Source of the DNA: Purpureocillium takamizusanense
Taxonomy: Eukaryota > Ascomycota > Sordariomycetes > Hypocreales > Ophiocordycipitaceae
DNA: 64,000 bases
Assembly (NCBI RefSeq): GCF_022605165.1
Contig: NC_063071.1
Coordinates: 868,001 to 932,000, forward strand
Direction of reading: 5' to 3'
The translations under genes were made by a program, and so were the position numbers. How positions within the stretch are numbered: the stretch's first letter is position 1; each line of letters opens with the position of its first letter. Positions 11,425 to 29,010 of this stretch are shown here, piece by piece. The notes under the pieces were generated by a model. The model was not told the origin of the DNA, made no database searches, and was given only the letters and a program-made list of their open reading frames with translations.

Positions 11425-12229
11425 TGCAGAGGCCAACGTTGCGTTGCCTAAATGCTGATTGAAAGAGGGAGAGTGGCCCTCGGCATCCGCGTCGCAAAGA
11501 CAGATGGGCGGCACAGACTGCGGTGTGTGGTGGGTAAATGATGTTGACAATGGTTGGGTTTTGTTTACTTGGGGAAACACGCCCGTGACAGCTGCACTGG
11601 TGGAGCGCCCAGTTTGTTGTCGAGCCGCATGTCTGCGCGACAGCGGGTACGACGTAGTTACTACAGGGGCAAGCCCCTGTAACCTGCCCTAAGCTGCCCG
11701 GCGTATGGCCCAGACTGCTGCCTTTGTGTCAGTGGCTTTGCGGCTGGCCCACGAGACACCCACCTCATGCAGCCCATTGTTATTGGACGGGGGCTTTTAG
11801 CGTCGCCTGGCACCCGGTTGCAGCATCTGGGCCCTCCGCATCCATGGGCACTGCCCTGCCTGGGTTCGGCTCCACGCTGAGGTGCTTGTTCAGCCTTGTT
11901 GCTGCACAGCTGGCGACACCCGCTTCGCCTAGCACGCGAGCTCACCACCCTCTTGCATGGAGCTCCACGCCCGCCCGGCCGCCAGCTGCGGGCCCGTCTG
12001 CATGCCGTCCGCTACCCACCACTTGAACCAGCGGGTCGGTTCAGAGCGTGCCAGCTACCCCGCCATCCACACAAACTCCCCGCGACAGCCTGGTACCTGG
12101 CGAATCCTGTTCTTACTCCTTCACACCACATCCTTTCCTTCATAATACCGCCAAGGCGCATGAGAATGGTCTTTTCGGCGTAAAGCGTCACAGCCTTGGC
12201 TGTGGCATTTTTCAGGAACTCACGCAAGT
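11425..12229. promoter_or_regulatory. Divergent promoter cut12-like / GCN2
   Basis: This 805-bp interval lies between two start codons. It contains a perfect inverted repeat (separate entry) and a C-rich leader before GCN2. Several upstream ATGs precede the GCN2 start, but without transcript ends their role as uORFs cannot be judged. Confidence 0.6.
11662..11681. promoter_or_regulatory. Palindromic pair of stress-response elements
   Basis: Arms TACAGGGGC and GCCCCTGTA are perfectly complementary and separated by AA. Each arm holds AGGGG or its complement, the core STRE bound by Msn2/4-type zinc-finger factors. It sits about 240 bp upstream of the Cut12-like start and 550 bp upstream of GCN2. 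The repeat is seen directly; the function is inferred. Confidence 0.5.
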
Positions 12230-17351
<5,122 letters not shown>

Positions 17352-19841
17352 GCTTGCGATGACGCGTTCTGCACGAGGCACGTGCATGCACTGCAAGGGG
17401 GTAAGGCCGCTGGTCCCTGGATAGCGATGATGGAATGCGGAAGGGACGGATGATGCGGGCCAAGGCGTCTCCTGCGGACGACGATGAGGAAGCGTGTACC
17501 TTCACGTAGCCACGGCTACGCCATGATGTAGCCGCAGTGTTCAATTATTTTATTTTAAGAAATATCAAATACTGCGTGTACCACACCGCCGTGCCCTCTC
17601 ATTCCACAGGCATAAGGTGTAAGCGACGGCCGAGGACGTGCGCCGGAGCCAAGGGCAGCCATGTCTGAGTCCAAAACGTTGGGCCCAACGGCCCGGGAAT
17701 TGGGGTGCGCCCAGTACCTTATTAGTAGTACGTTAGTAGCTGGAGGAGGAGGAAGACGACGAGGGGGAGACGCGGGAGGCCCACGCCGCTTCCGCAAGAC
17801 CCGGGCGGAGCATGGCATTGCCATGTGTCTCCCGCAGCCGCAGGCGACAGCACGAGAATAGCAGCAGCAGTAGCAGCCAGCACCCCACCGTGCCAGCGAG
17901 AGCAATGTCTCGCCCTGCGAGAATGTTTTACCTTGGCGAGAACGGAGGGCCACGGAAATCTTGCACCCAACACCTTGCTCAAGAATAGCAGTGGTACTAC
18001 CTAGGTACTAGGTAGGTAGGTACTCAAGTACTAAGGTATGGAGGTGGCAAGTGCTGTATCAGAGTCGGTACTGTACTCGCGGAAATGCCTGCCCCAAGCG
18101 GTCTGGCGACCTTTTCCCCCGTGGCGCCTGCGGCTGTGGGCAGCGGGCGGCGAAACCGAGTCAGCAAAGTGAAAGACCGTTGGCCGCGCGGGTCCACGAC
18201 TCATGAGACAGGCTGGCCCGGATGCGACGCCGACAGACAGATAGAGGGACGGACGGCGGCATGCGCTGCGGGCCGGATTGTGGGGGAAGGGGTTGTGACG
18301 CAGTGCTGCTGAGTGGCTCGACATGCCCGAGTGAGGCCCCCCAAGGAGCGCCTTTCCCCCTTTCTAGATCCCGGTGCCGGGGGGTCGTGGTGCGGCGCAT
18401 GAGCGGTGTCCCTGATCCGATGCACGTCACGCAGCGATCTGCGAAGAGGTTACAGGACGGATACCAGGGGATAGGATCTCAAGGACGGCACGAGACCAAC
18501 GATCTGACCTGACTGTCTGTACATAAGGTAGGCACGACTTGCAGAAACGTGCCAGCCCGCCAAGGACTTGTCGGCGGGCGACACCTCTAGCGCCTAGCGG
18601 GCGGCATTCAGCGCCGTGGGTTGGTTGGCTGCGTCAGTCTACGGATACCGGATGTCGCTGCGCTTGGGCACGGCTCGAAGCCTGAGGTTCGCCTCCCGTC
18701 GCTAGGTACCTGTAGGTGAGATGCCCTCCATGGTCTGCCCGCGTTGCGCTGCACACCACCAGCGCCAGCCCGACATGCCGGCGCCGTTAAGCCATGAGTG
18801 GGAGGTGCGGGCGGGTTCCAGGTGGTCTGGGCTGCCTTGATCGAGCAGGCTGCTCGGGGCGGGCTGGATGTCTCCGAGTACCTACATCCATTGGTACCTT
18901 ACAGTAATCTGGCTGCTCGGGGCTCGCGCGCCTCAGGCGGTTGACCGCTGAACCGCATGGCGGATAGCGTGGCAGATAGCGTGGTGGACCCACCTCACTG
19001 CCGTCGCCGGCCTTCCGAGCACCTCCCTCTGGACCTGATCCGTAGGTTACTGGCCGTCCGCCCCAGACAGGCGGCTCAGGCGCTGCAGAGCCTGAGCCGG
19101 CCGCCTCATCCAGTGGAGGCAGGCTCACCTCCCGATGGGCGCATGGTGGAGGGCATCAACACCTGTCCACCGCCCCGGCCACTCCGTGACGGTTACGGGT
19201 GGCGGGGCGCACCTGATGCCGTCACTCGCCAGCCGGCTGACCAACTCGCCAACTTTACTGTACCCACGAGCCGTCCGTCCACTGCCGCCCTTGGAGAGGG
19301 CCATCATCTTTTTCAGGCTCCGCGTTCCGCTCCGGCCAACAGCCCAGTAACACACCCATCCTCCATCCACCTCCTCCAAGTCGCAGCCTGAATCCCCTCA
19401 CCGTCTTCTCCCTCTCCCTCCTTCTTCTTCTCTCCCGCTCGCCCACTAACGTGTCTGACTGCGAAACCTCCCCCCTCGAAGACCCGACCGGCCACACACC
19501 CCCACCCCGTCGCACGTGCAACCACCCGTCCAGCCCTGTCTCTGACTCTCGATTGTCTCTCCCTCCCCCACGTTGTGCTCGCGCAGCCGGGATCCGCTAC
19601 CGACCAGCAGCAGCAGCCGCCGCCACCACGCTTCGAGTGTACCACGCCCGTCCTGCGGTCGACGGGCACTGGGGCACACGGGTGCTCATTATACGTACCC
19701 GGAATCGGCGCTTCCATCTCAAGGGCGCGCCAGGCCTGGGCTGATTGCGAATATTTAAGGGCGCCTGTTCTCGCCGTTTGCGACGGACCAGTTGACTGGC
19801 AGACACGCCATAACCCGGCTGGACAAGAACCCGTTGTTACC
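17352..19841. other. 2.5-kb gap without a supported gene
   Basis: It lies between GCN2 and the E2 gene, both on the plus strand. A TAGGTA-rich cluster sits at 17993-18039. The 3' part (about 19390-19840) is C/CT-rich, as expected of a fungal 5' leader. No frame with domain features or a spliced gene was recognised. Confidence 0.5.
17993..18039. repeat. TAGGTA/TACCTA word cluster
   Basis: Repeated CTAGGTA, GGTAGGTAGG and AGTACTAAGGTA words overlap here. Similar clusters recur at 25783-25815, 44699-45087, 58661-58725 and 60500-60555. They are short and degenerate, so this may be a dispersed repeat family or simple-sequence drift. Confidence 0.5.
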
Positions 19842-20645
19842 ATGGCGCAGAAGCGGCTTATGCAAGAGTTGATACCACTTCACAAGGAGAAGTGGGTGCA
19901 CATCGAGGTGCGTTGCCCTTTTTCTCTTCTTTCGTCGGCGGCAAGACTCTGAGGCTGACGTGGTCCTGCAGACGGATGAAGCCAACATTCTGCGGTGGAA
20001 GGTTGGACTCTGGGTTGTGAACCCTGATAGCGTTTGGCATGGAGCGTACCTACGGGTATGTTGGGAGACCCCGAGCTGCCGTTCCGGTTCACCACCTTTG
20101 CTAACTGGCTGATTACGTAGGCGGACATGAAGTTTTCTAACGAGTACCCATATCAACCGCCGACGTTTCGTTTCCTGACCAAGAATATCATCCACCCCAA
20201 CGTTTACTCGGACGGAAACCTCTGCATCTCGATCCTCCATAGGCCTGGCGATGACGAGCAGTCCGGGGAGCTGGCGAGCGAGCGTTGGAACGTGCTGCAC
20301 GGCGTCGAGTCCGTTCTGCGCTCCGTGCTCCTGCTCATGGACGACCCGGAGATCAACTCCGCCGCCAACGTGGATGCCAGTGTGCTCTACCGTGACAACC
20401 GCGAGGAGTACGACGCGCTTGCCAAGGCCCTGGTAGCCCGGACGCAAAAGGACGTACCGGACGGGGTCAAGATGCCCACCCCCGCGCAACTGGCGCCCGC
20501 GCCGCAGAAACCCGTCGAGGACGACGCCGACTTCTGGAACATGTCAGATGTGGAGGATGACTTTGGCGGCAGCGATAGCGACGAGGACATGGGCGACTTT
20601 GACGACGATGACGAGGACGAGATGGATGAAGAAGACAAGCAGTGA
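19842..20645 (+). CDS. cdc34: Cdc34-type ubiquitin-conjugating enzyme E2 (224 aa, 3 exons)
   Basis: E2 that works with SCF ubiquitin ligases on cell-cycle regulators. Exons 19842-19907, 19972-20055 and 20121-20645. The UBC fold is complete; the active-site Cys is residue 85 in HPNVYSDGNLCISIL. After it, RPGDDEQSGELASERW is the extra acidic-loop insertion that marks the Cdc34/UBE2R group, followed by VESVLRSVLLLMDDPEINSAANVDA. The C-terminal tail is highly acidic (DSDEDMGDFDDDDEDE), as in yeast Cdc34, where it aids Cul1 binding. The UBA/UIM gene lies about 1 kb downstream in the same direction. Confidence 0.94.
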
Positions 20646-21637
20646 TTGGACACCGGTCGGTCGCCCGCCTTGGTCCGTTGCGGCAGCCATGCCCTGAACG
20701 TCGATTCATCCTTCACATCTATACCACACACACTGCATAGCGGGACTATCACTCTTCTGGCGTTTTCTCGGAGGAGCGCCACAGTCCAAAAGCGTCTCAA
20801 CAGAGTCGCTTATGGACCACTTTTTCTTTGTCGCGGTTTGGGAGATTGGCAACGGAGTTTGTGGCAGGGCATCGGGATTCTATGACGGGTTTGATTCGCC
20901 TGGATGTTAGGCATGCATTTGATAGACGGCTTATACTAGACGTAAGCTTGCCACGCGTATTGGACGCACGCTGATTGTGTCACCCACCCCATGTCCCGTG
21001 ACCGGGACAGTAGGAGTACGCAGTGTACTCGAGGACTGTGTCCCGTCCAAATTATGCATTACGCCACTTTTTCATTGATTCACTCTGAGGTCCTCGTATA
21101 GTGCATTCGTCATTCAGTTGATTGTGCATACGTAGGCTGTGGCGAGCCGCAGCACCGAAGACCGTCAGCGCCGGTTGAACGGCGGGTTGTGCTTCGTACG
21201 TCACTGCGTCACTGCCACAGGCTTATCTTATCAGGCGGCTGTGCCCCAATGCTTGCTGGGCGCTGCACTGAGACCTCACCTCATCAGCAGTTGGGTGCAC
21301 CAAGCGCCTCCAGTGCCACAAAACCACCACAGCGAGCTGGGGCCGCTTCCGCGACGCTTCTCTCGATCGTCGTGTCGCATCGTGAGCCCGCTTCGCACCC
21401 TCGCTACATCATTCCTAGTGCTACCCGCCACTCCTCCGAAACGACCTACCTGCTTTCCCGCGCCAGACCCCTGCCCTAGCACGTGTTGTCACGCGCCGAC
21501 CACGACCGAAGCTTCCCTAAGCTCTCGGCACCGCAGCCCTGCCGCGATCCCCGCCGACCCACGACAACGACGACGACGACGACGACAACCGCGACGCCGC
21601 CGATGCATCGGTCCCGAGGACCCTGAAGCGGCTCAAG
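20646..21637. other. Intergenic with leader repeat
   Basis: This is a 1-kb gap between the E2 and UBA/UIM genes. An ACG triplet repeat at 21567-21586 lies about 50 bp before the ATG of the latter. No gene is supported. Confidence 0.6.
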
Positions 21638-24636
21638 ATGGCTTCCAGGGAGCCGACGGAGGATGAAATCTCGCAGATACTGGAGATTGCCAACTTCAAC
21701 CCGCACGATGACCGGGCCATGGTTATCCAGGCGTTGAAGGTATGTCCTTCCCTCCCCCGAGAGAGGGACTTGACCCAACGTCGCGACTGCCCTGCTGATG
21801 ACGTATGCTATAGAGCAACGGCTGCAACATAGAGACAGTCCTGATGCAGTTTTTCGACAACTCCGCCAACGTACGTCGGTCCCCGTCCTCGCGCATGCCT
21901 GCAGTAGAGCACGGGCTAACCGCTTTGCAGTTCAGGCAAAAGTATACCCAGATATGGAATGAGAGCATGTTTTCCGCCGATAGAGATGGTAGCGATAACA
22001 ACGCGGGCATCTGTAAGTCTGGTACCCAGGCGGCACTTGGCCGCGATGCTGACGCCGGCAGCTTTTCACGTCGAGTCGATGGGCCAGAACGAAGTCATAC
22101 AAGGCGTCACTCCTCCCCCAGAGAACTACGGCCCCGGAGCCCCCTCGAGGCCGCCGTCGAGATCAAACGATCGATCGCCACTCGGGAGAATGGTGGACTG
22201 GGCTGCTGGACCAGACGCGCCAGGTACAGCCGCCTTCCTTTCCCGCGTGAACGCGGCTCTAATACGAGTGTCTCTAGGTGCTTCTGATGCACACTCACGC
22301 GAGGACGAGGACATGCAGCGGGCCCTCCGCGAATCGGCACAGGAGGCTGGAATAGCCCTGCCGGCTCAGGAGACGGGCGTTGTGGATTCATCGTCCTCGG
22401 CGCCACGTTTCGGACCAGCTAACCGCGGCGAGTACGAGTCAGACAACTGGGCTATGATCCCGGCCGAGTCGAGCAAGGCGGGTGAACTGGCTCCGGAAGC
22501 TAGGAGGAGACCCGCGGGAGTGCCGGCGTTTCTTATTCAAGGACGATCCTCATTCGGAGAGCATCGCCTGGGTGGTTTGCTGACTATTCTCCACGAGATA
22601 CCGCTTGCTCGAAATGTCCTGCTGCAATGCGGCACGCCTGCTGCATCATATGGGTTTAATAGCGGTTGGTGGAATGGCCAGGAGATACTTACGCCCGAAA
22701 TCTTGGCCAGGCTGCAGTCGGGCGAGCTTGGCTGGGGAGAGAGACACGACGCATTTACCGGCAGTCATGAGGAGATGCACCGGCTCATGGCCTTTCTGGA
22801 CTCGACAGAGCGCAGTTACGGTACCGTGAGCGTGTTGACGGACCTTATTCCCAGTTCTAGCCTCGGTCCTGAGAAGCAGTTCTACGAGCACCTCACCGAG
22901 TTGAACGGCGACTTGATCAAGCCGTTGACTCAGGTCGCGACCCTGGCCCGCGTCCTCGGCGGCAGCATCAGCGATGACGAGGCCAAGTTTGGCTTGCTGG
23001 AGATTGAGCATCTCCGATCCGACTACAAGTACATCAAGACCCTGTACGAGTCGCTCGACCATATCATGTGGAGCGATGCCCTCGCCTGGGGTGAATTGAG
23101 CGAAGACTCTAAGATGGCCGTATTCAAGGAAATGGGCGAGGTCATCACCATCAAGATAGGAGGCGATGGTCCAGCAGATTCTCTCGACATCCCCCTCGAA
23201 TTCTACCCCGAGAAATATCTCGACTCGCGCAAGGAGGAGGCCCGCAGAATACAGCAGGGTTGGTGCGACACAAAGGAGCAAATCAAAGACATTGCTCTTG
23301 CTCAACAGGAACTGCATCGCTGGCTCAACGACTGGAATCACGAGTCGTTCGACAAAGGAGATGTGCTCAAAAAGGTCACGGGTCAGTGGACCGCGTACCG
23401 CGAATACCTAGCCGGTCGAGGGCGGTTCCGGGGCATGGAGGAGTCTGGTTTTGACACGGACAAGTATCCGGACTACCGGGCAGCGCCCTGCACAATGAAC
23501 GACGAGGAGCTGGGTCATCAAGAGCAGGTCGAGGAAGTGCTCAAGGCAGCGAGCCTGGCCGCGGCCGATATAGAGGCTAAGCTGAAGGGTGCGTGACCGC
23601 CGTCCAACTTTTGTTGGCGTCAAGATGCTGACTCTGTCACAGTCACGAACGAGCAGCTGGAACGGGTCCATGCCAAACAGCGGTTCCTCGGCAGACTTCT
23701 CACCGACCCCAACAAGGAGGGTCGGCCGCGCCCCATGACGTGCAAAAGGTACCTTCTTCGGGGCGTGGCGACACCGAACGACGTGATTTACCTCTGCCAG
23801 CGCTCCGAGCCAGATCTGATAGAGTTGGAGGAATCCCCCAAGCCGCTGGATCAGTGGTGGAGACTGGCGTACGCACCCAATGAGGAGAAACCAGTAAAGG
23901 CCGAGGTGAGGAGCACAAGTATCTCGGCATCGGCGTCGAAGCGGCTAACAGTTGCTAGAAAATCGAAGTTGAGCGCGTCTTTCGTGAGATGTGGCAGGTC
24001 ACGAAGAACCCGCTTTTCGTCTATGCCACCGAGGAGGCACTCGGCGCGCATCGGGAGCCGCTGTCGGCGCCTCTGGACCGGTTCGCGCGGGCGGAGAACA
24101 AGGCTTTCCGTCAGGAACTGAGCCGAGAGGTGACCGAGGTGGACTCACGGAAGCCCTCACTGGGTGAAGCAATCTCTCCGTCCAAACGCAAACACCGCTC
24201 GGATAGCCCAGATTCCATGGATAGTAATCGTGCATCGATCGGTAGCGTCGATCATGGGGGCTTCGACAACCCGTTTGAGGAGAACCAAGACATGCGGGCA
24301 ACCGAGATGATGGACATGTCGGGGCACCAGTTTCCTGCCGATGCAGAGTCGGCAGACACGACGCCGCCTGCCCCACAGGGCCGGCAACCTGCGTTCACAG
24401 AGAGCACCTCAGCCACCCTGACCCCAAACACGTTGCCCGCCGAGGACCTGGAGCCCGTGGGCACGATCCAGGGACAGTCATCCCTAACGGGTATCGTTGA
24501 GAAGGCAGCCCGAGTACCCGAAATGCAGGAACGTTCGAGACCACCGGCCTTTATAGCGCCGTCCCAACGAGGCTCGGGCCAGGACAGTGGAAACAAGGCG
24601 GGCATAGACATGGACCTCGCAGAGCATGAACGCTAG
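21638..24636 (+). CDS. UBA/UIM ubiquitin-binding protein, USP25/28-like architecture (884 aa, 7 exons)
   Basis: Exons 21638-21739, 21814-21870, 21931-22012, 22062-22223, 22278-23588, 23643-23905 and 23959-24636 join to 885 codons. An N-terminal UBA-like helical region (about 1-60; EDEISQILEIANFNPHDD) is followed by a ubiquitin-interacting motif near residue 143 (EDEDMQRALRESAQ). The middle is reminiscent of a ubiquitin-specific protease core: LARNVLLQCGTPAASYGFN and WWNG near residue 240, yet I do not see the Cys box G-x-x-N-x-C-[YW] or a His box, so it may be catalytically dead. The C-terminal third is Ser/Pro-rich and disordered. Function is unknown; fungal homologues are annotated only as ubiquitin interaction domain proteins. 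The first four introns are short and were placed by frame. Confidence 0.82.
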
Positions 24637-26505
24637 CGCCTACATAGAAGGGCGAGAGAAGCATGAAATTGGTTCTGGGACCCGAAAGAGCAGTCCATGT
24701 TTTCTGTGTGTAAGGGCAGAGGGTTCGATTCCCTGGCTTGGAGGCTCGATGAGGTCGTAACGAGGGCATTCAGATGATACAAGCGGCTCGCTTTTGTCTT
24801 ATCGGAAACAACTGTAGGGCTAGGCGTCCTGGCGCAGGCGCATTGCATAGGCACAACACTATAACACTTTGTACGGACATATCAGTCAGATTCAGTATTG
24901 GGGGTCTGCATTCGGGCATTTGCTCCAAGACGCCGCTGGGCCACGATCATGCGTGCGTTCACCGCCAAAAGCAAGACTGAGGTTGGTGCATCCAATCAGC
25001 GTGGGCATGGTTGATGCTCCGATAGAAGCTTCTCGAAGGTTCCATGGTCGATCTGGTCGACATGACGCAGCATGCAAGGGACTTGCGTCGCTGTTCTTGG
25101 TTCTATGAGCTCTGCGAGGATCGCCTACAGCTTCTGACAGATTTTCCGACACGCATATGATGGTTTGTTGGCTGCGCCGGCGAGAGTTTCGGCGAAGGTC
25201 GACTTCCGAGCGTTTGCTCGGCTACTGCTACATGTAGTACAAACACACGCTACTTATACGGTACAGTACTTAGTAGGGTGGTGTGCCCGTGGTCATTCCC
25301 CCGCTGTGGGACGACGGCAACGACGATGGAGGGCCCCCGCCATTGCGGGCGTGCGGGCGCCGTCATAGGCCGGTCGGCGAGGCAGGGATGCACCTGCGGC
25401 GAGGCGGCGGCGGCGACACCAGCAGCTCGCAGCTCTCCTTGCCTCGCTGGGGCGACGCCTTTTTTTGTGGTGGCAGCAAACAGCACTACTAGAAGGATTT
25501 AGGCGAGCATGTGAGGCGAGACGACCTGCTTCAGAGGGGAGGAGGAGGGGGAAGGGGTACGGGTGCTGAGCCCCCGAAATTGTGTGAATGTGATTGACTT
25601 TTGATGGAGAATCGCGAGCTATTGTTCTCTCTGCGGTTTGGGCGGTGCGAATAGCAAACCATTTCCGGATGCAAGCAGACGGGACTGGCGGCCGACCCGG
25701 GAGTTTTTGCGTCATAGTGGGATAACAAGATCTGGTAGCGGTCCCGCCACCTCCTCTACTCCCGCAACTGTAGGTGTAGGTTGGTGTAGGTATTGTACCA
25801 TACCTTAGGTACTGTGGCATGTGGTTCTAGCGTTGCCGAGGACCCCGGGCGGCCCGCCATCAGGTGTCTCGATGTTCGATGCGCTGCGGGTGCACCGAAA
25901 TTCACGGGCGAGAGACACCCGGCCGGACCTCCAGTGAAGTGCATGCCCGGGTTGCGTGATGCGGTGGTCCCCAGGCGGTAGTACCTCCTCTAGTAGATGT
26001 TGAGGTGGGTGATAGGCGGCGGTGTTGGAAGCTTCCACAAGCTACCCGCCTCTCCAGCAGCCGGGCGTCGGGGCGGGCCCCACTGCGAGCGGCCAGCCAT
26101 TCACCACTCCATCCATACCGCCAACGTCCCAGGCCGAGTTCTAAACATCCACCACCACCGCATCCATCCACCAGCCTGCATTCACTTCCCTTTCTCTTCT
26201 TGCATCCCGCACACTTTCAATTGCTGGTACGCAGCGCACGCACAAAAGCTCGCGACAGCCTCACACCAAGCATCCGACGCACTGCGTCGCACGTCTTTTG
26301 ACTTTCACCTTGATAAACCCTCCCCCCTCCTAATACATACACCTACTACTACCGCCACTCACTCACCCCCCCTCCCTCAACGCGAGGTCGAGACTGTCGG
26401 CCGAGACAAGGTCATCATCGTTGTTTCGCTCGTTTTCATACGGCAAAAAATTCAGTGACCAATCGTTTGCGTGGGAAGCCAACTGCTGTTGGGTAGTTGC
26501 CCGCC
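24637..26505. other. 1.9-kb gap upstream of sis1
   Basis: It holds a perfect heat-shock element (25025-25042), a TAGGTA cluster (25783-25815), a second GAA/TTC pair near 26030 and a C-rich leader before sis1 (about 26150-26400). No gene is supported. A tRNA-like box B at 24730 lacks a matching cloverleaf. Confidence 0.55.
25025..25042. promoter_or_regulatory. Perfect four-unit heat-shock element
   Basis: The bases read GAA-GC-TTC-TC-GAA-GG-TTC: four alternating inverted nGAAn units, each two bases apart, which is the ideal binding site for heat-shock factor trimers. It is about 1.48 kb upstream of the sis1 start codon and 0.39 kb downstream of the UBA/UIM gene. Sis1/Hsp40 genes are classical HSF targets. 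Confidence 0.7.
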
Positions 26506-27852
26506 ATGGTCAAAGAGACAAAGCTCTACGACACCCTGAATGTGAAGCCAGAGGCTACGCAGGATGAGATCAAGAAGGGCTACAGGTACGTTTTATATTC
26601 CTCGCAACCCACTTCTTCCTTCATCGCCGGGCGTCCGGACTTTGCGGGCCACGAGTCAAAGCTCGCCACTCCGCAAACTCCGTTGAAGGCGTGCTTCCCG
26701 CCCGCTCTGCTTGGGTCTCCTAGATTGTTCCATGTGCTGACTACATGACTTAACAGGAAAGCGGCACTGAAATGGCACCCCGACAAGAACAAGGACAACC
26801 CCAACGCCGCCGAAAAGTTCAAGGAGTGTTCACAGGCGTATGAAATTCTGTCCGACCCCGAGAAGCGCAAGATCTACGACCAGTACGGCCTTGAGTTTCT
26901 GCTTAGAGGAGGCGCCGCTCCTCCCCCTGATGGCGCTGCCGGCGGGAATCCCTTCGCCGGCGCCGGCGGCATGCCCGGTGGTTTCGACTTTGGCGGCGGA
27001 ATGCCCGGAGGCGGAGGCAGCCGGACGTTCCACTTCAGCAGCCCCGGCGGGGCCTCGGCCGGCGGCTTCAGCTTTAACAACCCCGAGGACATCTTTGCCG
27101 AGTTCATGCGCCAGGGCATGGGTGGACACGGCGGCGATGACGACCCCAACGTCTTTTCGTTTGGCGGTGGCGGCGGCCCTGGCGGGCGCCCGGGCCGTAC
27201 CAGGATGAGGACTTCCGGTTTCGGCGGCGACCCACGAAAGCGCGAGCCCACGCCTGAGATTACGACGGTGGAGCGGCCTCTGCCGCTGACGCTCGAGGAG
27301 CTGTATAATGGCGTCACCAAGAAGATGAAGATTAAGCGGAAGACGTTTGACGAGTCGGGCAAGCGCGTCCAGACGGACCAGATCCTCGAGGTGCCCATCA
27401 AGCCGGGCCTGAAGAAGGGGTCCAAGATCAAGTTTAATGGCGTCGGGGACCAGGTTGAGGGCGGTCGACAGGACTTGCACTTTATCGTCGAGGAGGTAAG
27501 CATTCACAATGAGACTGAGGCTGACAAGATCTGACCATGCTAATTCGTTGCTTTAAAGAAAGAACACCCGCTCTTCAAGCGCGAAGACAACGACATCGTG
27601 CACACAGTCGTCCTGGATCTCAAGGAGGCGCTCACGGGATGGAAGCGGACTGTCACGACCATCGAAGGCCGCCAGATCAACCTCGACAAGGGCGGACCGA
27701 CGCAGCCGGGAAGCGAGGACCGGTACCCGGGCCTAGGCATGCCCATCACCAAGAAGCCGGGTCAGCGGGGCGACTTTGTCATCAAGTACAAGGTCAACTT
27801 CCCCTCGAGCCTGACGCCCGCGCAGAAGCAGCAGCTGCGGGAGATTTTGTAA
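26506..27852 (+). CDS. sis1: Type II Hsp40 co-chaperone Sis1/Psi1 (370 aa, 3 exons)
   Basis: J-domain cofactor that delivers clients to cytosolic Hsp70 and stimulates its ATPase. Exons 26506-26585, 26757-27495 and 27559-27852. J domain at residues 1-70 with His34-Pro35-Asp36. A Gly/Phe-rich region (about 78-170) contains repeats such as [12 protein letters not shown]. There is no DnaJ zinc finger, which makes it type II. Two beta-sandwich client-binding domains ([15 protein letters not shown]... and [15 protein letters not shown]...) follow. The acceptor before KEHPLF has a weak pyrimidine tract but is fixed by homology. The stop is after REIL without an EEVD motif. Likely heat-inducible given the HSE upstream. 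Confidence 0.95.
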
Positions 27853-28532
27853 AGCGGCTGGACAGAAGAGCAGGCACACACATCGATTGCATTCGAGACT
27901 ATTGTTGTGGTGGGGGTACGACAAGTACTAAGGTATTGCGAGAGGGTTGTAGTATTGGCATTTGCGGAGGATGATGGGAGCGGCCGCACGGGAGGCGGCT
28001 TTGCAGAGTTGGTACCAAGTGATGAAGCTGATGATGATGACGACGGATTCGCAAGACGGAGAGGATCTCCCTGATGAACGGGATGGTGTACACGGCGTTT
28101 TAGGATCATGATTTTTTTCTTCTCCTCTTGAGTCGGCACGTTGGCCTTGGCATACGGCATTAGCATCTGAGTCGAGGGAATAGGACCGAATTAGTAGCGA
28201 AAAGACGCGATACGGCCCCCCTTGAAGTACGCGTGGGATGGCGTGGTTGTGAAGCCCGTTTCTGTGCAACAGTGACACGCTGCTAGACTAGTGCATGCAT
28301 TGTTCCGTAGTACGTAGCATGTATACATACACGGCGGATTGCACTCTACAGCAGCATCTCGTTTGCTCGAAGACAACTGGCGAGCCGGAGATGTATTGCA
28401 TAAATGGTTACGGGAGAGGTCGTCAGCACGACCCTCTATTGTCCCCACCAGAGCTCGCTTGGTCAAGGCTTCTGGCGTCCGGCTCGCCCGCTGTCGAAGT
28501 GGGCTGGGCTGGTGCGGGGTGGGGCGGCGGGT

Positions 28533-28567
28533 TGGTGGTGGTGGTGGTGGTGGTGGTGGTGGTGGTG
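28533..28567 (+). repeat. GGT triplet microsatellite
   Basis: Uninterrupted GGT/GTG units, about eleven copies. Confidence 0.9.
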
Positions 28568-28973
28568 CCGTGCCTTGCACATGATAGAGCAGCACATCAC
28601 GAGTAGCGAGAGGATGATGATAAGGCGGAGGGAGAGGGAGAGGGAGGGACAGGGAAGAGCCAGCCAGGGACGCGTGGATCACGCGGTGTTGGCTGACTGC
28701 CGGCTGGTTGGCACGAACTACGTAGATGACAACCACCTGCATTCATTTCTGTCATCAGTTTCCTGGTTCTTTGCTCGCGCGCAAAGTACTTCGTATATGA
28801 GCGTAGCATGCATCGTGTACAACCCGAGCGCACCCATGATGCAGATGTGCAATGCGCGTCGGGCAAATTGATGCTGATGGTGGTGAACGCTGATGCCGCC
28901 TTAAGTTTGCCGTACGTCGTGAGTGGCGCGGGGAGAGTTGGGTGGGCGTGCGCTTTGCTGCTGCTGCCTCTGC

Positions 28974-29010
28974 TGATGATGATGATGATGCTGCTGCTGC
29001 TGCTGCTGCC
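28974..29010 (+). repeat. GAT/CTG compound microsatellite
   Basis: A run of GAT units directly followed by a run of CTG units. Confidence 0.85.

Noticed and set aside
24713..24742. Box B-like GGTTCGATTCC with a partial T-arm
   Set aside because: No matching acceptor stem, anticodon arm or box A at the right distance; probably chance.
28295..28606. Frames with poly-Val or poly-Trp
   Set aside because: Translation of the GGT microsatellite, not a protein.
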